64,000 bases of DNA, from contig NC_079425.1 in assembly GCF_026213295.1 (NCBI RefSeq), forward strand, positions 8,816,647 to 8,880,646. The letters are read 5' to 3'. Below, in pieces: positions 20,456-64,000 of this stretch. A model generated the notes under the pieces. It searched no databases and was not told the DNA's origin. It saw only the letters and a program-made list of their open reading frames with translations. Within the stretch, counting starts at the first letter, position 1. Each line of letters opens with the position of its first letter. A program made the position numbers and the translations under genes. The stretch comes from Gadus chalcogrammus. Its lineage: Eukaryota > Chordata > Actinopteri > Gadiformes > Gadidae.

Positions 20456-23400
20456 ATGCTGATGGAAGCGAGCTACAACAATGGGCTGGACCCGGACCTC
20501 TCCCAACCATATCCTCCTCCAGTACTACCTAAGCCGGGCAAAGACAACGCAAGACTCCAGAAACTAAAGAAGAAGAGATCCAAGAAAAAAGGTGGCCCCT
20601 CCCAGACTCCTATCCCCTTCCGCACCTGTTTGTCTCCTGTCAATGAAGCAAGCACGGACCTCGAACACAGCGACCATCCCTCCCCGTCTAGGTCCCCAAA
20701 TTCAACTTACCTTGGGGATTCCTCAGTCTCCAATTTCTCAACGGCTCCTTTCTATAATAACTGCAAATCCCCCTTCCCTCCTGCTCGCAGCAGCCCCTTT
20801 CGCCCAACATGCAGTTCTCCGCTACAGCACTACAAACCTCCTGTCCGTTCATATGAGGAACAGGTGGCTCCACTGTATGAGTGCTCATCTTTTTTATTTG
20901 AGGATGACACCCCTTTGACCATGCCATCGCTGTCCCCATCCCCACCACTGGAGGGGGTCGCAGCACCACCTTCTGTCTCTCCCTTTGTCTTAACAAAGTC
21001 CAAAGGCTCTTTGGGTTCATTCTCTGCAATACTTAAAGAACCAACCCCCATGCCCAATTGTAGCCCAAAAATTTCCACCCACACCCTGACCCTATCGTCC
21101 ACTGGCCCCACGACTGGTCAAGAGCAGACTTCATCTCGAGTTCTGGATTTATCGCTTGTTCCGGCACTGCTATCAGTTTCAGTCCCTCAGACACAGCCTT
21201 TAAGTGGCAGCAAACACAAAACAAACTCACAATCAAAGGCCAAAGCCTCTTTGACCGCCAAGCCTGCTTGTAATTCCGTTTGTCCTAACAGCCAAATACC
21301 CCCTGAGGTGACCGACTCAAATATAACACTTGTTGAAACGGTCAAAGAGAAGAAATTAAATTCCCAGCAGACAAAGATTTACACATCCAAGGCAACCTTT
21401 TATGAGATCTCTAAGCCCCCTTCGCTGCAGGATCTCACAGTATGTGCTGCATCGTCCCAAGGTGCATCATTATCTACTGGAGTCAGCGAGAAAACAATAG
21501 TGACTGCTGTAAAGAATGTACAAAAAGTACCAGTTGCCTTTACCCCATTGAGAAGACCCAAAACACCCTCTTCTACACCCAGTAGGGGATCCACTCCTGT
21601 TATTGAAATATCAAAAGCGAATCCACTCTTATTTGCTACTAGTCCGGCATCTGCCTCTAGCCGTGATTTGCAACATTCGGCTTGCAATTTGGAGGTTTGT
21701 CCAAAAACCAATTCAAGGAAAATTAAGACTCGAGGTAAGATCCCAACAGCACCAAAAGAAGCAAATAAGGGTGGATTAAATAGCAATACGTTAAACAAGC
21801 AGTTTTTGGAGCCTACAAGAGATTTGATGGGGAATGATATGCCAAACAGGTGTAAGACACATTCAGAAGGACCCATAGACAGTTTAACACCATGTCTTCC
21901 AACAGATAGCATGACCGTGGTTGTACATCATCATTCAACGTTGAAATCAGATCAAAGTTCACCGGATGGTGCTCTACTTTTGCCAAATATTCCAGAATTT
22001 ATTTCAGGTGTACCAAACACTGCTTCAAATCCTAACCCCATAACTGTAAATACAACACAAGTTCCCCAAAATACAAACTTCCCTTCACCAAGCTCTAACC
22101 CACATGGTCTGCCAGCTTTGGAGGCACGTAAATCATTGTCATCATTATTGGGATCTCAACTGACGCAAGCATCGAAGCAAAAATCAAGATCAACCTATTA
22201 TGGTCTTACTCCAGCTGAATATGTTGCCTATGGTGGTATTAGGACTTACAGTGCATATCACAGACCGGTAAGCCCCAACAGGCTGAGCTCAAATGAAGCA
22301 CAGCCTAAGGAAGACTTGCACGCTTTATCCGTCAGTAGCTCTGAACGAACTGCAACAAGGGCGCCTGATGGACACCAACCTATTGCTTCGTCTGGGGAGC
22401 CCTCTGCTGCACTTGTTTTGCATCAACCATCGGTCTCAAGGGAATCAAACATGGGCAAAGAGCAGACACCAAATAAAGACATTAAGCAAGACAGCCAATT
22501 TGAAGGTCAAATAAATGGATTACAAACGAGTAAAACATCTGCTGAAGAGAACACAAAACCAGAGCTACCGTTTGGCTTGACACAGAAAACTATGCAACCG
22601 TGCACAAGTGACGTAACATCACCAAAATCCTCTTACTCCGAGGCTTCAATAACCATGCCTAAAGCAGGTGAGGTGCACCCACAAACCTTGGCATCCCCTA
22701 GTACAACCCCTTCATGTCTGAATAACACTAGCAGTTTGTCCATTATGTCCTCTCTCTCAGAAATTAAGGAATGCATGAATACTAAAATTCTGAATGGTGA
22801 ATCCCCTTATCTTAATCCAAGTATTGATAATACCTTTAAGAAATCAAACAATGAAGCAAGCAAACCAGATCATGTAGATATATCTGGTTCAACAAAACAT
22901 CCAAATACTCCCCCACATGATTCAGTGAAATCCACCATGATGCTGGCTAAGGACCCATGCCATCCTATAACATCGTTGTCAGGAATAAGGAAATATACTC
23001 AGCATGATCCAAAATTTGCAACAAGTAAAGCAACAGTCCACCCCTTAGTCTCAAATAAAGGCAGAGAATCGATGCAGGAAATCAGTGGCAGTAAGATACC
23101 AAATAGTGTACCCCAGAACACAATCAAACAAAATGATTTACCTTGCAAGAGTACAAATGGAGCATATTTCCCTGACAAAGTGGGCAATTATGCTCCAAAC
23201 TCAGATATTGCAAGCAGTTCAGTGTCAGTTTTTCCCTTAAAAACTAAAATGTTTACCAACCAAAATCTGGAAACACCCCAATCAATCAAGGTAACACTTC
23301 CTCCAAATAATATAATTCCCTCAATGGTAAACAACGTACTGAAACAGAATATTTCTGGAGCAGTAATTCCACCTTCATTACCTCAGTTGCAACCTTTTAC

Positions 23401-26221
23401 AATTGATTCCGTGACTGCTTTGACTGTTTCAAAAAACCAACTCCCCTCCCTCCATGAAATGAAATCAGAAAAAAAATCGGATTCTAAAATGCCTTTAGCA
23501 ATTATCTTAAATAAACCTAATATGTCTATCCAAAAGGGAACCAGCCAAAGCAAAACAAATAATAAAGTAATACCAAGCATAACATCACATTTTCAGGACA
23601 AAATAGTTCAAGAGGTCACTGCGGAAATATCTATTGCCAAGAGTAACAAAAAAGAGTCGATGGTTGCTGATGTTTCTATGGCTCAAAAGATACATAACCA
23701 TGTTCCTCATAAAGAACAATTAATGCCAATACAAGACATAATAGAGTACCATTTTCCCAGTAACATTGCCAGGGAAACTGAACTGCATCAAAGCTTCAAC
23801 ATGGGAGCTAAAGAGCTCTCAGCAGGAAAAATGCCAACAGAAATTACTCAAAAAGATACCATACCTAAAACTGGTTCTGAACAATGTATTATTGAGTCTA
23901 AACAGACATTTCAAGAAAATGTGCAATTGAAAATGTCTAATAGTGCAGTGAAACTATCTAAAGCGATCAGTGAGGCTTCTCATCATGGTTACTCCACTGC
24001 AGAGTCAGCAAGTGTTAAGTCAAACGTGTTCAACGTTGGCTGTATTATACCTGTGATTGAAAATAAATTCCCTAATGAACCTTTTCTGGAAAAAGTATTT
24101 GATGCAGCAGGCAGGTCAGACAAAGCTTCCATTGAAACATCTTCTTTGCCGGGGAAGCCCTTTGTACCATTTGGCCCCATCTTGAGTCGTGTCACATCAA
24201 AAAGCCCTATGTTAACAATGGCCTCAGATGGTCAAGAAGCACTGAAACTGGTTGCTGACACAAAACACCCTGGGGGCTATTATAATAATCCAAAAATAAC
24301 TGAACCCAGAAAACCTCTTGTTTACCCTATGACACATGTGTTAGAAGGTAAACAAACACCCACTGTTCTTCTGCAAAACAGAACTTTTACACCTGAGCCC
24401 ATATTGACCAATCAATCAACTGTGAATGCACGGTTATTTTCACTTCCTGCTAGCAATGGTCAACCTTTAATGACCCCTCCCAAAGTAAAGCTTATAAATA
24501 CCCGAATTAATTCACCTGCCCCAGGGTACATCAGAACCCCCTCACCAAGAATAAACACACGAAGCCCAGCCATTATAGGATCCCACCAAATCATTGATCA
24601 TTTTAATCCAGCAAAAACTGAGTTAAGGTACTCAGATATTGAAGCTGAACACTTATTGAAGAAAAATAGTGAAAAAAACAAGTACTTCGAGGTAAACACA
24701 CAGATTGTACGCTCACAGCCTCATTCACCTCAAAGCCATCGCCATGGATACATTTCCCCGAACCCTCCCCAGCATGCCAATTCCATCAGAAATGTTAACG
24801 ACCCTCTAAGCCCTTCGAAAGAAACCAAGGACATAGCCAAAACTGTGACCCCACACTTCATAGATCCTATACCGAGTATATACCCTCAAACCTATGTCCC
24901 CAAAATTGGTCATGCCTCAGATGATCTACATACCTTAAACTACACTACACAAAGTGCATCCTGTTTAGATGTCAGGAAAAAGTCATCCCCCCTAACTGAT
25001 GCAATTACCAGTAACATTCAGGGTTCCTTAAAGTCGACAAAACAAAGTGATTATTCTCCAAATGTAGGAAAAGGAAGGGCAGTACCAACAGCAAGTTCAA
25101 TGCTAGTTAATAAGAGTATTCTGGTTGAAGTACTTTCCCAGACAGAACAGATATTAACTAACTTGGCTTCAAGCTCAGCAATGGAGGGAAAACCCTTAGA
25201 TAATATCTCCATCTCACCAACCTTCTGCCTCTCCGACAAATTCGAAAATAAGCCACCCAGAACCTTGCTAGAAACTAAAAAGACATCCTCTAACAAAACC
25301 GACCCACCTCCCATAAATATAAGTCAAATACAGCCCCCTACTGACTCAATATCGAAAACAATCCCAGCAGCAGATAATGACATAGAACCACCCATAGTGA
25401 AAGGTGCTGTGATTGATTCTGCCACTCCTGCCTCTTTGCCTCAGGACTCAGTCTCAGTCAAAGTTCCTGCACCAAACAGAGGAATGTCAGTGCCATCTCA
25501 GCCAAAGGTTGGACTCAAAGAGGAGAAAGTACTAGAGAGCAGAGCTGCGACGACACCATCGGAAGAGAGGCCCTCTACGAAGTCCCCGACATCAACTGCA
25601 TCTTCAACTGATGACAAACCAACCGCCGTGTCAGAAATGGCTCCCCCTGCTGAAATACCCAAGGCGCTAGTAAAACCTAAAGGCCTTAAGGCCAAGCTGA
25701 GTGGGTGGTCACGCCTAAAAAAACACATGGTCGAAGAACCCGAGGAGCCCCTGTTTCCAGAGCCCCTGGGGGAATGTCAGGCAGCGGTCAGTGCTGGTGA
25801 AATGGAAACGAATCCAGTCAGCAGAGAAGAGGTTTTGGTAGACAGGTCCTCTGGTCTGGAGGTGCTCAAGGAAACAGAGGCCCCCAAGGCGCTGAAAATG
25901 TGGGATGCGCTGCTCTTTCATATGTTCTCTACCAAAGAGAAAATCATGGAGCAGATCAAACCCAAGAACGACAAGTCGGACACAAATGAAAAGGCCAAAG
26001 AGAACCAGGTTGAGGTTCCATCATTTGTGAATCGGCTTCCTATTCTTCTGTACAGTCCCCGCTTTAACGCCAGAAAGCTCAAAGAGGCTGCAGCAAAGCC
26101 CCTCACTAAAATTGCCACAGTGTTCGAGAGAGGACTACTAAACCGCAAAAACCAGGATGATGAACGCAAAGACTTTAATAGAAAAGCAAGAGGATTTGGT
26201 GATTCAAAAAAGGAAGATTGA
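20456..26221 (+). CDS. prr33: Proline-rich protein 33-like, large single coding exon
   Basis: A 5.77-kb uninterrupted frame follows an acceptor (gttgtttatag); the first ATG after it is taken as start, giving about 1,921 residues. Seen: a basic patch near the N-terminus ([14 protein letters not shown]), a very long Pro/Ser/Thr-rich disordered body with little Cys, a basic segment [17 protein letters not shown] near residue 1745, an acidic stretch, [15 protein letters not shown] near 1810, and a C-terminal block [20 protein letters not shown]. The C-terminal blocks and the position between lsp1 and tnnt3 on the opposite strand match vertebrate PRR33. Function in the family is poorly known; the genomic setting suggests striated muscle. 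An upstream exon could add a few residues (the frame is open back to the acceptor). Name moderately sure, gene certain. Confidence 0.8.
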   Translation: MLMEASYNNGLDPDLSQPYPPPVLPKPGKDNARLQKLKKKRSKKKGGPSQTPIPFRTCLSPVNEASTDLEHSDHPSPSRSPNSTYLGDSSVSNFSTAPFYNNCKSPFPPARSSPFRPTCSSPLQHYKPPVRSYEEQVAPLYECSSFLFEDDTPLTMPSLSPSPPLEGVAAPPSVSPFVLTKSKGSLGSFSAILKEPTPMPNCSPKISTHTLTLSSTGPTTGQEQTSSRVLDLSLVPALLSVSVPQTQPLSGSKHKTNSQSKAKASLTAKPACNSVCPNSQIPPEVTDSNITLVETVKEKKLNSQQTKIYTSKATFYEISKPPSLQDLTVCAASSQGASLSTGVSEKTIVTAVKNVQKVPVAFTPLRRPKTPSSTPSRGSTPVIEISKANPLLFATSPASASSRDLQHSACNLEVCPKTNSRKIKTRGKIPTAPKEANKGGLNSNTLNKQFLEPTRDLMGNDMPNRCKTHSEGPIDSLTPCLPTDSMTVVVHHHSTLKSDQSSPDGALLLPNIPEFISGVPNTASNPNPITVNTTQVPQNTNFPSPSSNPHGLPALEARKSLSSLLGSQLTQASKQKSRSTYYGLTPAEYVAYGGIRTYSAYHRPVSPNRLSSNEAQPKEDLHALSVSSSERTATRAPDGHQPIASSGEPSAALVLHQPSVSRESNMGKEQTPNKDIKQDSQFEGQINGLQTSKTSAEENTKPELPFGLTQKTMQPCTSDVTSPKSSYSEASITMPKAGEVHPQTLASPSTTPSCLNNTSSLSIMSSLSEIKECMNTKILNGESPYLNPSIDNTFKKSNNEASKPDHVDISGSTKHPNTPPHDSVKSTMMLAKDPCHPITSLSGIRKYTQHDPKFATSKATVHPLVSNKGRESMQEISGSKIPNSVPQNTIKQNDLPCKSTNGAYFPDKVGNYAPNSDIASSSVSVFPLKTKMFTNQNLETPQSIKVTLPPNNIIPSMVNNVLKQNISGAVIPPSLPQLQPFTIDSVTALTVSKNQLPSLHEMKSEKKSDSKMPLAIILNKPNMSIQKGTSQSKTNNKVIPSITSHFQDKIVQEVTAEISIAKSNKKESMVADVSMAQKIHNHVPHKEQLMPIQDIIEYHFPSNIARETELHQSFNMGAKELSAGKMPTEITQKDTIPKTGSEQCIIESKQTFQENVQLKMSNSAVKLSKAISEASHHGYSTAESASVKSNVFNVGCIIPVIENKFPNEPFLEKVFDAAGRSDKASIETSSLPGKPFVPFGPILSRVTSKSPMLTMASDGQEALKLVADTKHPGGYYNNPKITEPRKPLVYPMTHVLEGKQTPTVLLQNRTFTPEPILTNQSTVNARLFSLPASNGQPLMTPPKVKLINTRINSPAPGYIRTPSPRINTRSPAIIGSHQIIDHFNPAKTELRYSDIEAEHLLKKNSEKNKYFEVNTQIVRSQPHSPQSHRHGYISPNPPQHANSIRNVNDPLSPSKETKDIAKTVTPHFIDPIPSIYPQTYVPKIGHASDDLHTLNYTTQSASCLDVRKKSSPLTDAITSNIQGSLKSTKQSDYSPNVGKGRAVPTASSMLVNKSILVEVLSQTEQILTNLASSSAMEGKPLDNISISPTFCLSDKFENKPPRTLLETKKTSSNKTDPPPINISQIQPPTDSISKTIPAADNDIEPPIVKGAVIDSATPASLPQDSVSVKVPAPNRGMSVPSQPKVGLKEEKVLESRAATTPSEERPSTKSPTSTASSTDDKPTAVSEMAPPAEIPKALVKPKGLKAKLSGWSRLKKHMVEEPEEPLFPEPLGECQAAVSAGEMETNPVSREEVLVDRSSGLEVLKETEAPKALKMWDALLFHMFSTKEKIMEQIKPKNDKSDTNEKAKENQVEVPSFVNRLPILLYSPRFNARKLKEAAAKPLTKIATVFERGLLNRKNQDDERKDFNRKARGFGDSKKED

Positions 26222-26268
26222 AAATGTATTGACATTCAAGGCTCCGACTTGGTGTAAGGAGAATTAGA

Positions 26269-26278
26269 AATAAATAAA
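26269..26278 (+). terminator. Polyadenylation signal of prr33
   Basis: Two overlapping AATAAA hexamers (26269-26274 and 26273-26278) about 50 nt after the stop codon. A very short 3' UTR is implied; another signal further on is possible. Confidence 0.6.
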
Positions 26279-26279
26279 G

Positions 26280-27578
26280 TCATCGGTACAAGTTAGCATT
26301 AAAAGTCATGTTCTGATATCTGTTACGTAATATTGCAGGCAAAGGGAAATGACATTGTTACATTTTTTGTTATTTTAGATTTTTTTTTTATTATTTTAGA
26401 TTTTAAAAAATATCCTATCGAAAAACTATTCTATGTGTCTAACATGAATACTTGACTATCACTAATCCAAAACAAATTATTAATGAATGAGTGGTTGTTT
26501 AACATAATTTAAATTAGTAAATTAACATGCTCTTAACAGGCGAACACCTGAGTCAAAGCCAAATTCGATAAAATATTTAATTATTGTTTAATTGAAATAG
26601 TAAGCCAATCGACAGAATTGACTCCATATTTGGATGAAATATATATTAGCAGATTATTCATCTTGAATTAATTGTGTAGAGTTTTATGAATGAAAGCCAC
26701 GTTATATGTCTGTTGCGTGACTACACGTAGATCTTAGATATTGACATATGATAAAGTTCTTGTCTGGTTTTGAGAGAGGCAATTTCCTTTCGTTAATTTT
26801 TTTTCTATATATATGCAGTGTAGTGCTTGCCTATGGTCTAATCTGTTTCCTATTGCATTGTCACATGGCTTTTACATTCCTGGTACACAGGGCAAATTGA
26901 CGCTGAATGCATGATGATATTTGACGGCTACCATTTGAGGGAGAACATCTTGTAGAAAAAAAACACAGATTCATGCATGGTCAGTAATGAGTAGAATGAC
27001 ATGGCTTCAGGGAGTTGAGGTGTGTATTGTCTAGAAGTGAAGGTAGAGTTTGAGATGAGTCTGGAGCTAGAAAGGCTGTTGAAACAGTTAGCGTAGTAAG
27101 GTTAAATCCAGAGTAAAAGTTACTGAGATTCAAAGCATGTGGAAAGTATATGGAAGTAAGAGAGAAATAAGTCACAAAATAATATTTGTATTGAATTGCT
27201 TTAAAGGGATTCCCTTTCCTAAAATTCCTGACTTGATGTAGTAACCCCATCATAATCTAATAGCTGGTAAATTAATCTGCTACTAATCAGTATAGCTACT
27301 GCAGTGGTACTTAAGATAAACTCTTTGTATTTTTTGGTTACAGTGTGTTTGAAATAGCATAAAATCAAACATGAAAACATGTGTTTGTTTGTTCTTCTTT
27401 GTTCTTTGAACCTTAGATACTCGTGCCCCGATACATTTAAGTAGCAGTAACATAATTTATGTTATGAGAAACACAACGTCCTACAACAACAACTCTGAAT
27501 TGTCTATTATGTATGTCATATTTAAAAGAAGCTGTTGTGAAAAAAATACATTGTTATGATCTTCCAAAAGGTTTTTAC
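26280..27578. other. prr33-lsp1 tail-to-tail spacer or last lsp1 intron
   Basis: AT-rich with no supported exon. On the - strand an open stretch at 26981-27253 follows CT-rich acceptors and could hold an alternative lsp1 3' terminal exon ending PCHSTHY. Nothing else recognised. Confidence 0.5.
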
Positions 27579-41582
<14,004 letters not shown>

Positions 41583-41641
41583 GGCCTTACTGTCTCTGTT
41601 GGGTTCCTGATCTAGATTCTGGTCCAGATGTGAAATCCCTT

Positions 41642-41645
<4 letters not shown>

Positions 41646-41717
<72 letters not shown>

Positions 41718-42003
41718 AAGGAGCAGGCGTCCAGTCTCTGGGTGCTGATCCAGGAAAGGGGGTTGGGGAGCAGGGGGGGGGGGGGGGGGGCTATTCCAGG
41801 ACCCTCCTTCTTCTGACTCTTTAAATTTGCTTCTTTCTCTTTGTCTATCTCTTACCCTTTGGGAGTCTCCCTTTGTAAAAAATATGCGTCTCTCAATATC
41901 TTACTATTTTTGCAAAATCTAATTATTTTTATTATCTCTATCTCTTTTTTCGGACTCTTTAACTTTTCTTTACCCTGATAGCCAAGAGTAAGTTTCTCTA
42001 CCT

Positions 42004-42076
<73 letters not shown>
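41646..42076. repeat. Twin (CT)n arrays upstream of the lsp1 start exon
   Basis: Two pure CT blocks of 71-72 nt (41646-41716 and 42005-42076) lie 64 and 423 nt upstream of the lsp1 ATG, reading GA on the lsp1 sense strand. Between them is pyrimidine-rich sequence and a G18 run near 41775-41791. Confidence 0.95.
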
Positions 42077-44282
<2,206 letters not shown>

Positions 44283-44551
44283 AGATAGAGAGATATGTTA
44301 TCTTTGTTTTTCTATTTCTTCGAGGATTTTGTCATCAATGTTAGCAGAAACACTAGTTAATGGTTTGTGAGTTTTAAAATACCATTACCAAATACCACGA
44401 AAAAAGCAACACCAACATTTTTTTTTTTTTTTTATAGGAACCAACGAGAATTAATACATATTGGTTAAGAAATATCTAAAGTGATCAGTAATATAAAGTG
44501 AAAATATAAAATCAGTTCCACAACTGCATTCAAATGAGGCATTTGGGACAT

Positions 44552-47500
44552 TTAGGCCTCTGTCTCAAACATCTTCTTCCTTCCATCCATGCCAGACTTG
44601 TCTTCGATATTCTTTCGCCAGTCTCCAGTGTGTTTCTCCTGAGAAAAGATTACAACACAGAATCAGAATGTATTTAACCATTTATTAGGGCTTGTAAGTT
44701 CTAATAATCTCAAGGGCTATGTCGTCAGGAGCAAATGCTCCTGGTAGGGTCACCTAAGGTAAACAGGTCTGGGTGAAGATCCAGACACACATATGGCCTG
44801 TTGGGCAATGTCCCAATGTCAATGAAATGGTGCTGCACTGGGGACTCAGCACCATAGACTACTGATGCTAATAGCTATCGATGAGCAAGGAAGGCCGGGG
44901 CTGGGGTGATTGCAGAAACATGGTCAAGAGTGTGGGAAGAGTTTGGAGATACGATTAGTTGGCCTCAAAGGAGGTTCAGGAGAGGAAAGAGGGACAGTGG
45001 CCAAGCTCAAGGGCAAAGATGATGGAACTCTGATTTGCCGGGGATATGGTCGGAAGGTTGAAGGAGATGGAAGGAGGTTGGAGCACTTTGAGAATCTCTT
45101 GAGTGCCCTCCCTATAGGAGGCTGGGGCAGAGGCTCTTGGGAGGCCGGGAGCTCTTCTGGAAGAAGTCACAGGGGGTGTGGGGAGGCTCCGCAGTGGCCG
45201 GGCCACCGCTGTGGGAGAGATCCGCCCGGAGATACCTCTGGAGCTTGTTGGGCTGTCTTGGTGGACACACTTGTACAGACTCACATGAATTTCTGGAACT
45301 GTGCCCTTGGATTGGCAAACTAGATTGGTGGTTCTCATCTTCAAGAAGGGGGAAGGGGGGGGTTCTAAATGCTGAAATTTATCCTCCTCAAGCACTTCAA
45401 GTATCTTGGGATCTTGTTCACGATGGAAGCTCTGTTAAGGATGCTCCCAGGGCACCGGAACATGACCCAAGACATGTTAGAGGGATTGTATCCAGCTGGC
45501 CAGAAACAGGGACAACTGGGCTGCCTTAGTTGACCCTTTCCCTAAGTGGAGAGATGGAGTAGCAGCAGCAGGGATGGATGGTTGGAAGGGGATTCATTTA
45601 ATGAATTGAATTGAATCTTTTGTATATTAGGACCGCCATGGTAATAGGTAACGGGGTAAATGTCGTGTACGTGTACCCACCTCCTCTTTGACCTCCCTCT
45701 TAACCTGTTGGAGGTTACCCCTGAGGTCCATGGACACTTTGTGTTTGGATCCCAGGAGGGCGGCCACCATGGCTTCGGCAGACATCCTCACCCTCCTCAG
45801 AGCAGGCTTCTTAAACCTGCCGTTCAGATCCTGCACCACCATCTTCAGGTCATCAATCTGCCAAACAACAATGATTGGGTGAAGACTTTTATCAAAAATT
45901 GCATCTTCATAAAAACGTGTTTTTTTTCAGATTGTTAACATCCTTTAGGGTTTTGCTGCAAAACAATTTGCGGCACTGAAGAGCTCTTATATGGTTAAAT
46001 ATGCACAAACAAACCTCCATCCTTGACTTTGAAACTTTTCCCGCCGCGTCATACCGCTCTTCGTCCACCAGGTCGATCTGATTGTGAAGCTTCTCACAGA
46101 GCTCCTAATGAGGGTCGATACTTCTTTTATTCAAATTCTTAAATGCACAATTTTCACTTAAATGTTTCAAGAATACCACAAGTTAGAAGATAGAATGGTT
46201 CCATATTTCCGCCATTATTCAATTTGGCCGCCTTGTCTGGATACATTGACGGTAATATGAGTTATCAACATCCTGTTTGTCAAAGTTAGTCTTAAAAAAC
46301 AAACTAAAATTACCTGGAGCTCCGGCATAGACTGAGGGAAGTTGAGAGGAGGGCACTTCTCCTCCATGTAACTTATTTTCCTTCTCTCCACCTCGAGGGA
46401 TTCCTGTTCCAGCATGGACTGGCCAATCTGAAGCAACAAGCTCTGAAAGATCAGAATAAGCATCAGGTTTAGCATCAAACAACACATCAAAAGCCAGATA
46501 TGTTCAAACCACAGATCTCCATATAGTGGTCACTAATGCCTCAGGAAATAACAGTACGGTATAGAAGAAGGTTGCACTGGGTTAAGTTGGATGAAATAGT
46601 CAATGACGTTTCAGTAAGTAATTATACTGATTATTACTAATGAATGAGGGGCTAACACATTTAATCAAACTTTATTAAAAGAGACATTTCTGGAAAATAA
46701 ATGCAACTAAAAGCACTTCACATAATACATAGATAAACAAAACATTGTAAGAGGAGAATAACAATGAAAAGGAAATGATTAATAAGACTAAACAAAATGC
46801 TCAATGATCAACTTTCAATTAAAGTGTAAATGAAGAGCTTTCAGTACCATCATGAGCATTATAATGAACGATATTATGTATAAAGCTTAACCCTCTCTCA
46901 TCTTGTCAAAATAAACCTCTGACAAGATGGAGCGCCACACACACACACATAAAAAAAAACACATGCACACACATATACACAGACACCATGGCGTAATACT
47001 ATAGGATCACAGAAGCTTAACATTCTCGGGGATGCGTCTCATATAACCAGTGAGGCAAAGCTTAGGCTGTGTCATTTTCAAAATGATGCATACGTTTAGA
47101 GGGGTAAATTAAAATGGAGTTTCACAAACTTCAAACGCAGGTTTAAAAAGTGTAGCAAAAGCCTGTTTTCTGATGAGGGAGATTATGATAAGTGGGTGCT
47201 TATTCTTCAATGCATCCATGTTTCGGAGGTGTACTGCACACACCGTTATTGTATTAAAATAATCAGTTATTGTGGTGCCGACTGCTATCAAGATTAATAA
47301 TCAATACATATAACAGATAGTCATAATTATATTCAGACTAAACACTATGGATGCCAAAGGCCTCTGTTTGTTGAGAAACATAATCAGTTTGTTGTAATCT
47401 GCAACCTCACCGCTAGATGACACTCAATTATACAAAGTGGACCTTTATTGTTTTTATATTATACTTTTGAATAGCCTGGGAATATCTAGTCATGTGTTTA

Positions 47501-47664
47501 TTACTGACCTTCAGTTTGCTTTTCCGGCTGCTGGACACCTTCTTCCTACGGAGGAAAACAGAATCAGAGATGAATAAACAATTGTTGTGATGATTTCAAT
47601 TCCTTTTTTCTAAGTAAGAAATAAAAATGAAAAAAAAGCTGGTACGGGAAGCTTACTCCGACAT
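44552..47664 (-). CDS. tnni2: Fast skeletal muscle troponin I
   Basis: Inhibitory subunit of the troponin complex; blocks actomyosin at low Ca2+ and moves to troponin C when Ca2+ binds. Six coding exons, 5' to 3': 47657-47664, 47509-47545, 46314-46442, 46015-46104, 45681-45857, 44552-44638. Phases close and give 175 residues, normal for fish fast TnI. Seen: MSEKKVSSSRKSKLKSLLLQ, the N-terminal TnC-binding helix, KCPPLNFPQSMPELQELCEK, LHNQIDLVDEERYD, the inhibitory region GRFKKPALRRVRMSAEAM, the switch segment ALLGSKHKVSMDL, and the C-terminal DWRKNIEDKSGMDGRKKMFE. No cardiac-type N-terminal extension. The ATG sits 4 nt after an acceptor (cttcatag), so at least one untranslated exon lies upstream. 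A LINE remnant occupies the last intron. Confidence 0.96.
44745..45600 (+). mobile_element. RTE/Rex-like LINE remnant in tnni2 intron
   Basis: On + the sequence reads DEIRPE at 45216-45233 and then, in shifting frames, VGLSWWTHLYRLT and GTVPLDWQT..LVVLIFKKG, hallmarks of the RTE/Rex reverse transcriptase palm. A later block (LGILFTMEALLRMLPGHRNM-like) and a 3' GATGGATGG-rich end are also typical. There are internal deletions and stops, so it is dead. It lies antisense to tnni2, between its last two exons. Confidence 0.65.
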
Positions 47665-48259
47665 CTTGCTATGAAGGAAGTCCATCAGTGGAGGGGAAGA
47701 GATGGTCAATGCCCTCGGATCCAAGCCCTATATTCACATGGAGGCTCAGCACACTGCCCTCCTCCCCTAAACCCTTTTCCTCATGGGCCTGTGGCATCCT
47801 GCACCATACCTTTCTAAGGAGGAGACACAAAGACTTTCTATTTTGGAGGGAGTGAGCAGGGCAGCAGTTGTCTGTGTGATGTTTCTTTCTTTGCTGCATT
47901 CCAGACAGTGAGGGTCACCATCAGACGGCTGACGCCAGACCGGTGGCAACGAGGGCCTGCGAGGGCTCCCAGTGATGTCCCTCCTCCACCCAATCCCACT
48001 GGGAACAACAGCCGGGGGCCCGGGCCCTGCAAAGCACCTCATATGGGATATAGTGAGGTGTTATTGCGGTCTTAGGGTTTTACAAGCTACAGTACAGACA
48101 ATGTGCAGCCATTGTGTGAAGATTGCAATTCTATTGTGTGGGATTTTTGTATAACATTATTGTTAAAAGAAATAAAACCTTTACATTGCGTTCGGGAATA
48201 GTATGGCTATAATGGACACACATTTTTTCATCTTAAAAAAAGAAACACACACATGCAGA

Positions 48260-48370
<111 letters not shown>

Positions 48371-48818
48371 TCAAATTTATACAATGAATATCATTATTTT
48401 GTTTTTGGTCATTTAAAATAAGCAATTACTCACTTGTGGATATTACTTTTTAGGATTTAATTTAACCAATTTGAATATGGAAAGATGCATAAATAAATAG
48501 AAAATAATAAATAAAATACAACCTTTTACCCTGTAAATGCTTGTTTTTAAGCAGGATGACCGCTCATATTAGACATGATTGTCGTCTCTGTGTTTTCAGA
48601 TGGCATTTTTGTTGCAAAGTGTGTTTTCATGCTTTGTTCTATAAATGCAGTTAAAGTAAATGTGATAAAATTCCTTGTTTGGTAAATGTGGAATGTTTGG
48701 TAAGATTATATATTTTATGTAATTTATAAGAAGAACAAATATGGCAATTGATTGGCAGTTTGGATGGTGTCTTGTCGGTTCCTACCCTGCACTGCCCCCT
48801 GTTGGTACAGAAACAGAC

Positions 48819-48820
<2 letters not shown>

Positions 48821-48880
<60 letters not shown>
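48821..48880. repeat. (AGAC)15 array
   Basis: A pure tetranucleotide block of the same unit as the tnnt3 array at 3826-4149, followed by a short AC run. Confidence 0.95.
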
Positions 48881-48881
<1 letters not shown>

Positions 48882-49578
48882 CACACATACACACACAAAC
48901 ACGCGACACGGATATGTTCATTGCCTGTGCAGACTGTAAAACCACCCTGTGGTTTGTTTAATCTTTAAGCGAAAAGGAAATAACCAAACAATAAATTGCT
49001 GCTTAGTCATGTTTGTGTTTGCATATACAATTCTAAATGTGTACGTATCTTTCTTTTATTTGAAACCTTAAATAGGCCTATGGTAAATACAATATCCGTT
49101 TTCATTGTATTGAGCTATTTATTGTTCCCAAATGTAGCCTAGGAATTAAAGCTTTTAGGTTTTATGCACACACAGCATGGAATCACCTGCAGACTGATCT
49201 TAAACTTCCAAAAATAGAAGTGGAACGATTCTAAAACTAGGGGGGAATGTATGCATGCATAATCCAGGTTATTTGTGTGCAAATGTTTTATTAATGTAAC
49301 TCAATTAATATGTTAATTTAGGGTTCAACTTTGTTTTGCCGTAATGCCGGCTATGTCTCCGATGTAAAATTGATATTTGATTCTCAATGAGACAAAACAT
49401 AATTCCAAAACCTAATATGATACATATGTTTATGTATTTATAGAATATATGTGGTACACAGGTATTTCTAGTTGCTAGAATCCGAGAGTGTCTTTCTAGC
49501 AATTCTATTTCTAGGTGAGCCCTGCCAGCAGCGGCTCAGTGCTGCCGTCTAGCTACAGTGGACGTTATCACCCCGAAG

Positions 49579-64000
<14,422 letters not shown>

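Overview
This window is vertebrate, almost certainly teleost, nuclear DNA. Genes are split by GT-AG introns, bacterial-style operons are absent, and the encoded proteins are fast-muscle and Golgi proteins with fish-type sequence. The interspersed repeats are common teleost families (LINE tails, TIR elements). Long, almost pure dinucleotide arrays occur every few kilobases. That density recalls codfishes, but I cannot fix the species from the sequence.

Layout: (1) 0.2-1.5 kb, a three-exon MyoD-family gene on + (myod1, or its teleost paralogue myod2). (2) 3.0-11.5 kb, fast skeletal troponin T (tnnt3) on -, tail-to-tail with myod, with a probable untranslated first exon near 13.6 kb. (3) 13.7-20.2 kb, a gene-poor stretch with LINE and TIR-element debris and a TG array. 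(4) 20.5-26.2 kb, prr33 on +, one 5.8-kb coding exon. (5) 27.6-41.6 kb, lsp1 on -, twelve mapped coding exons and an unresolved last exon. (6) 44.6-47.7 kb, fast troponin I (tnni2) on -, six coding exons. (7) 49.6 kb to the window end, the first sixteen coding exons of glg1 on +, cut by the window edge.

The order tnni2 - lsp1 - prr33 - tnnt3, with prr33 opposed to the other three, is the same as on human 11p15.5. This is an old linkage group for fast-muscle thin-filament genes. Here it sits directly beside a MyoD gene, whose product is a textbook activator of troponin promoters. TnT and TnI together build the Ca2+ switch of the fast-fibre thin filament. lsp1 is an F-actin-binding protein, and glg1 is an unrelated Golgi/FGF-binding glycoprotein.

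Exon boundaries were placed by reading splice sites and phases by hand. The tnni2, tnnt3, lsp1 and glg1 models keep reading frame across all listed joins. The most unusual structure is the number of splice sites that abut or are built from microsatellites: in tnnt3, a donor inside a GTCT array; in glg1, an acceptor at the end of a TG run and a donor running into a 114-nt CA array. Other points of note are an acidic tnnt3 exon with an internal 24-nt duplication, a possible prr33-within-lsp1 nesting, a TIR element inserted about 20 nt from an lsp1 splice donor, and a TTA-flanked TIR element in glg1.
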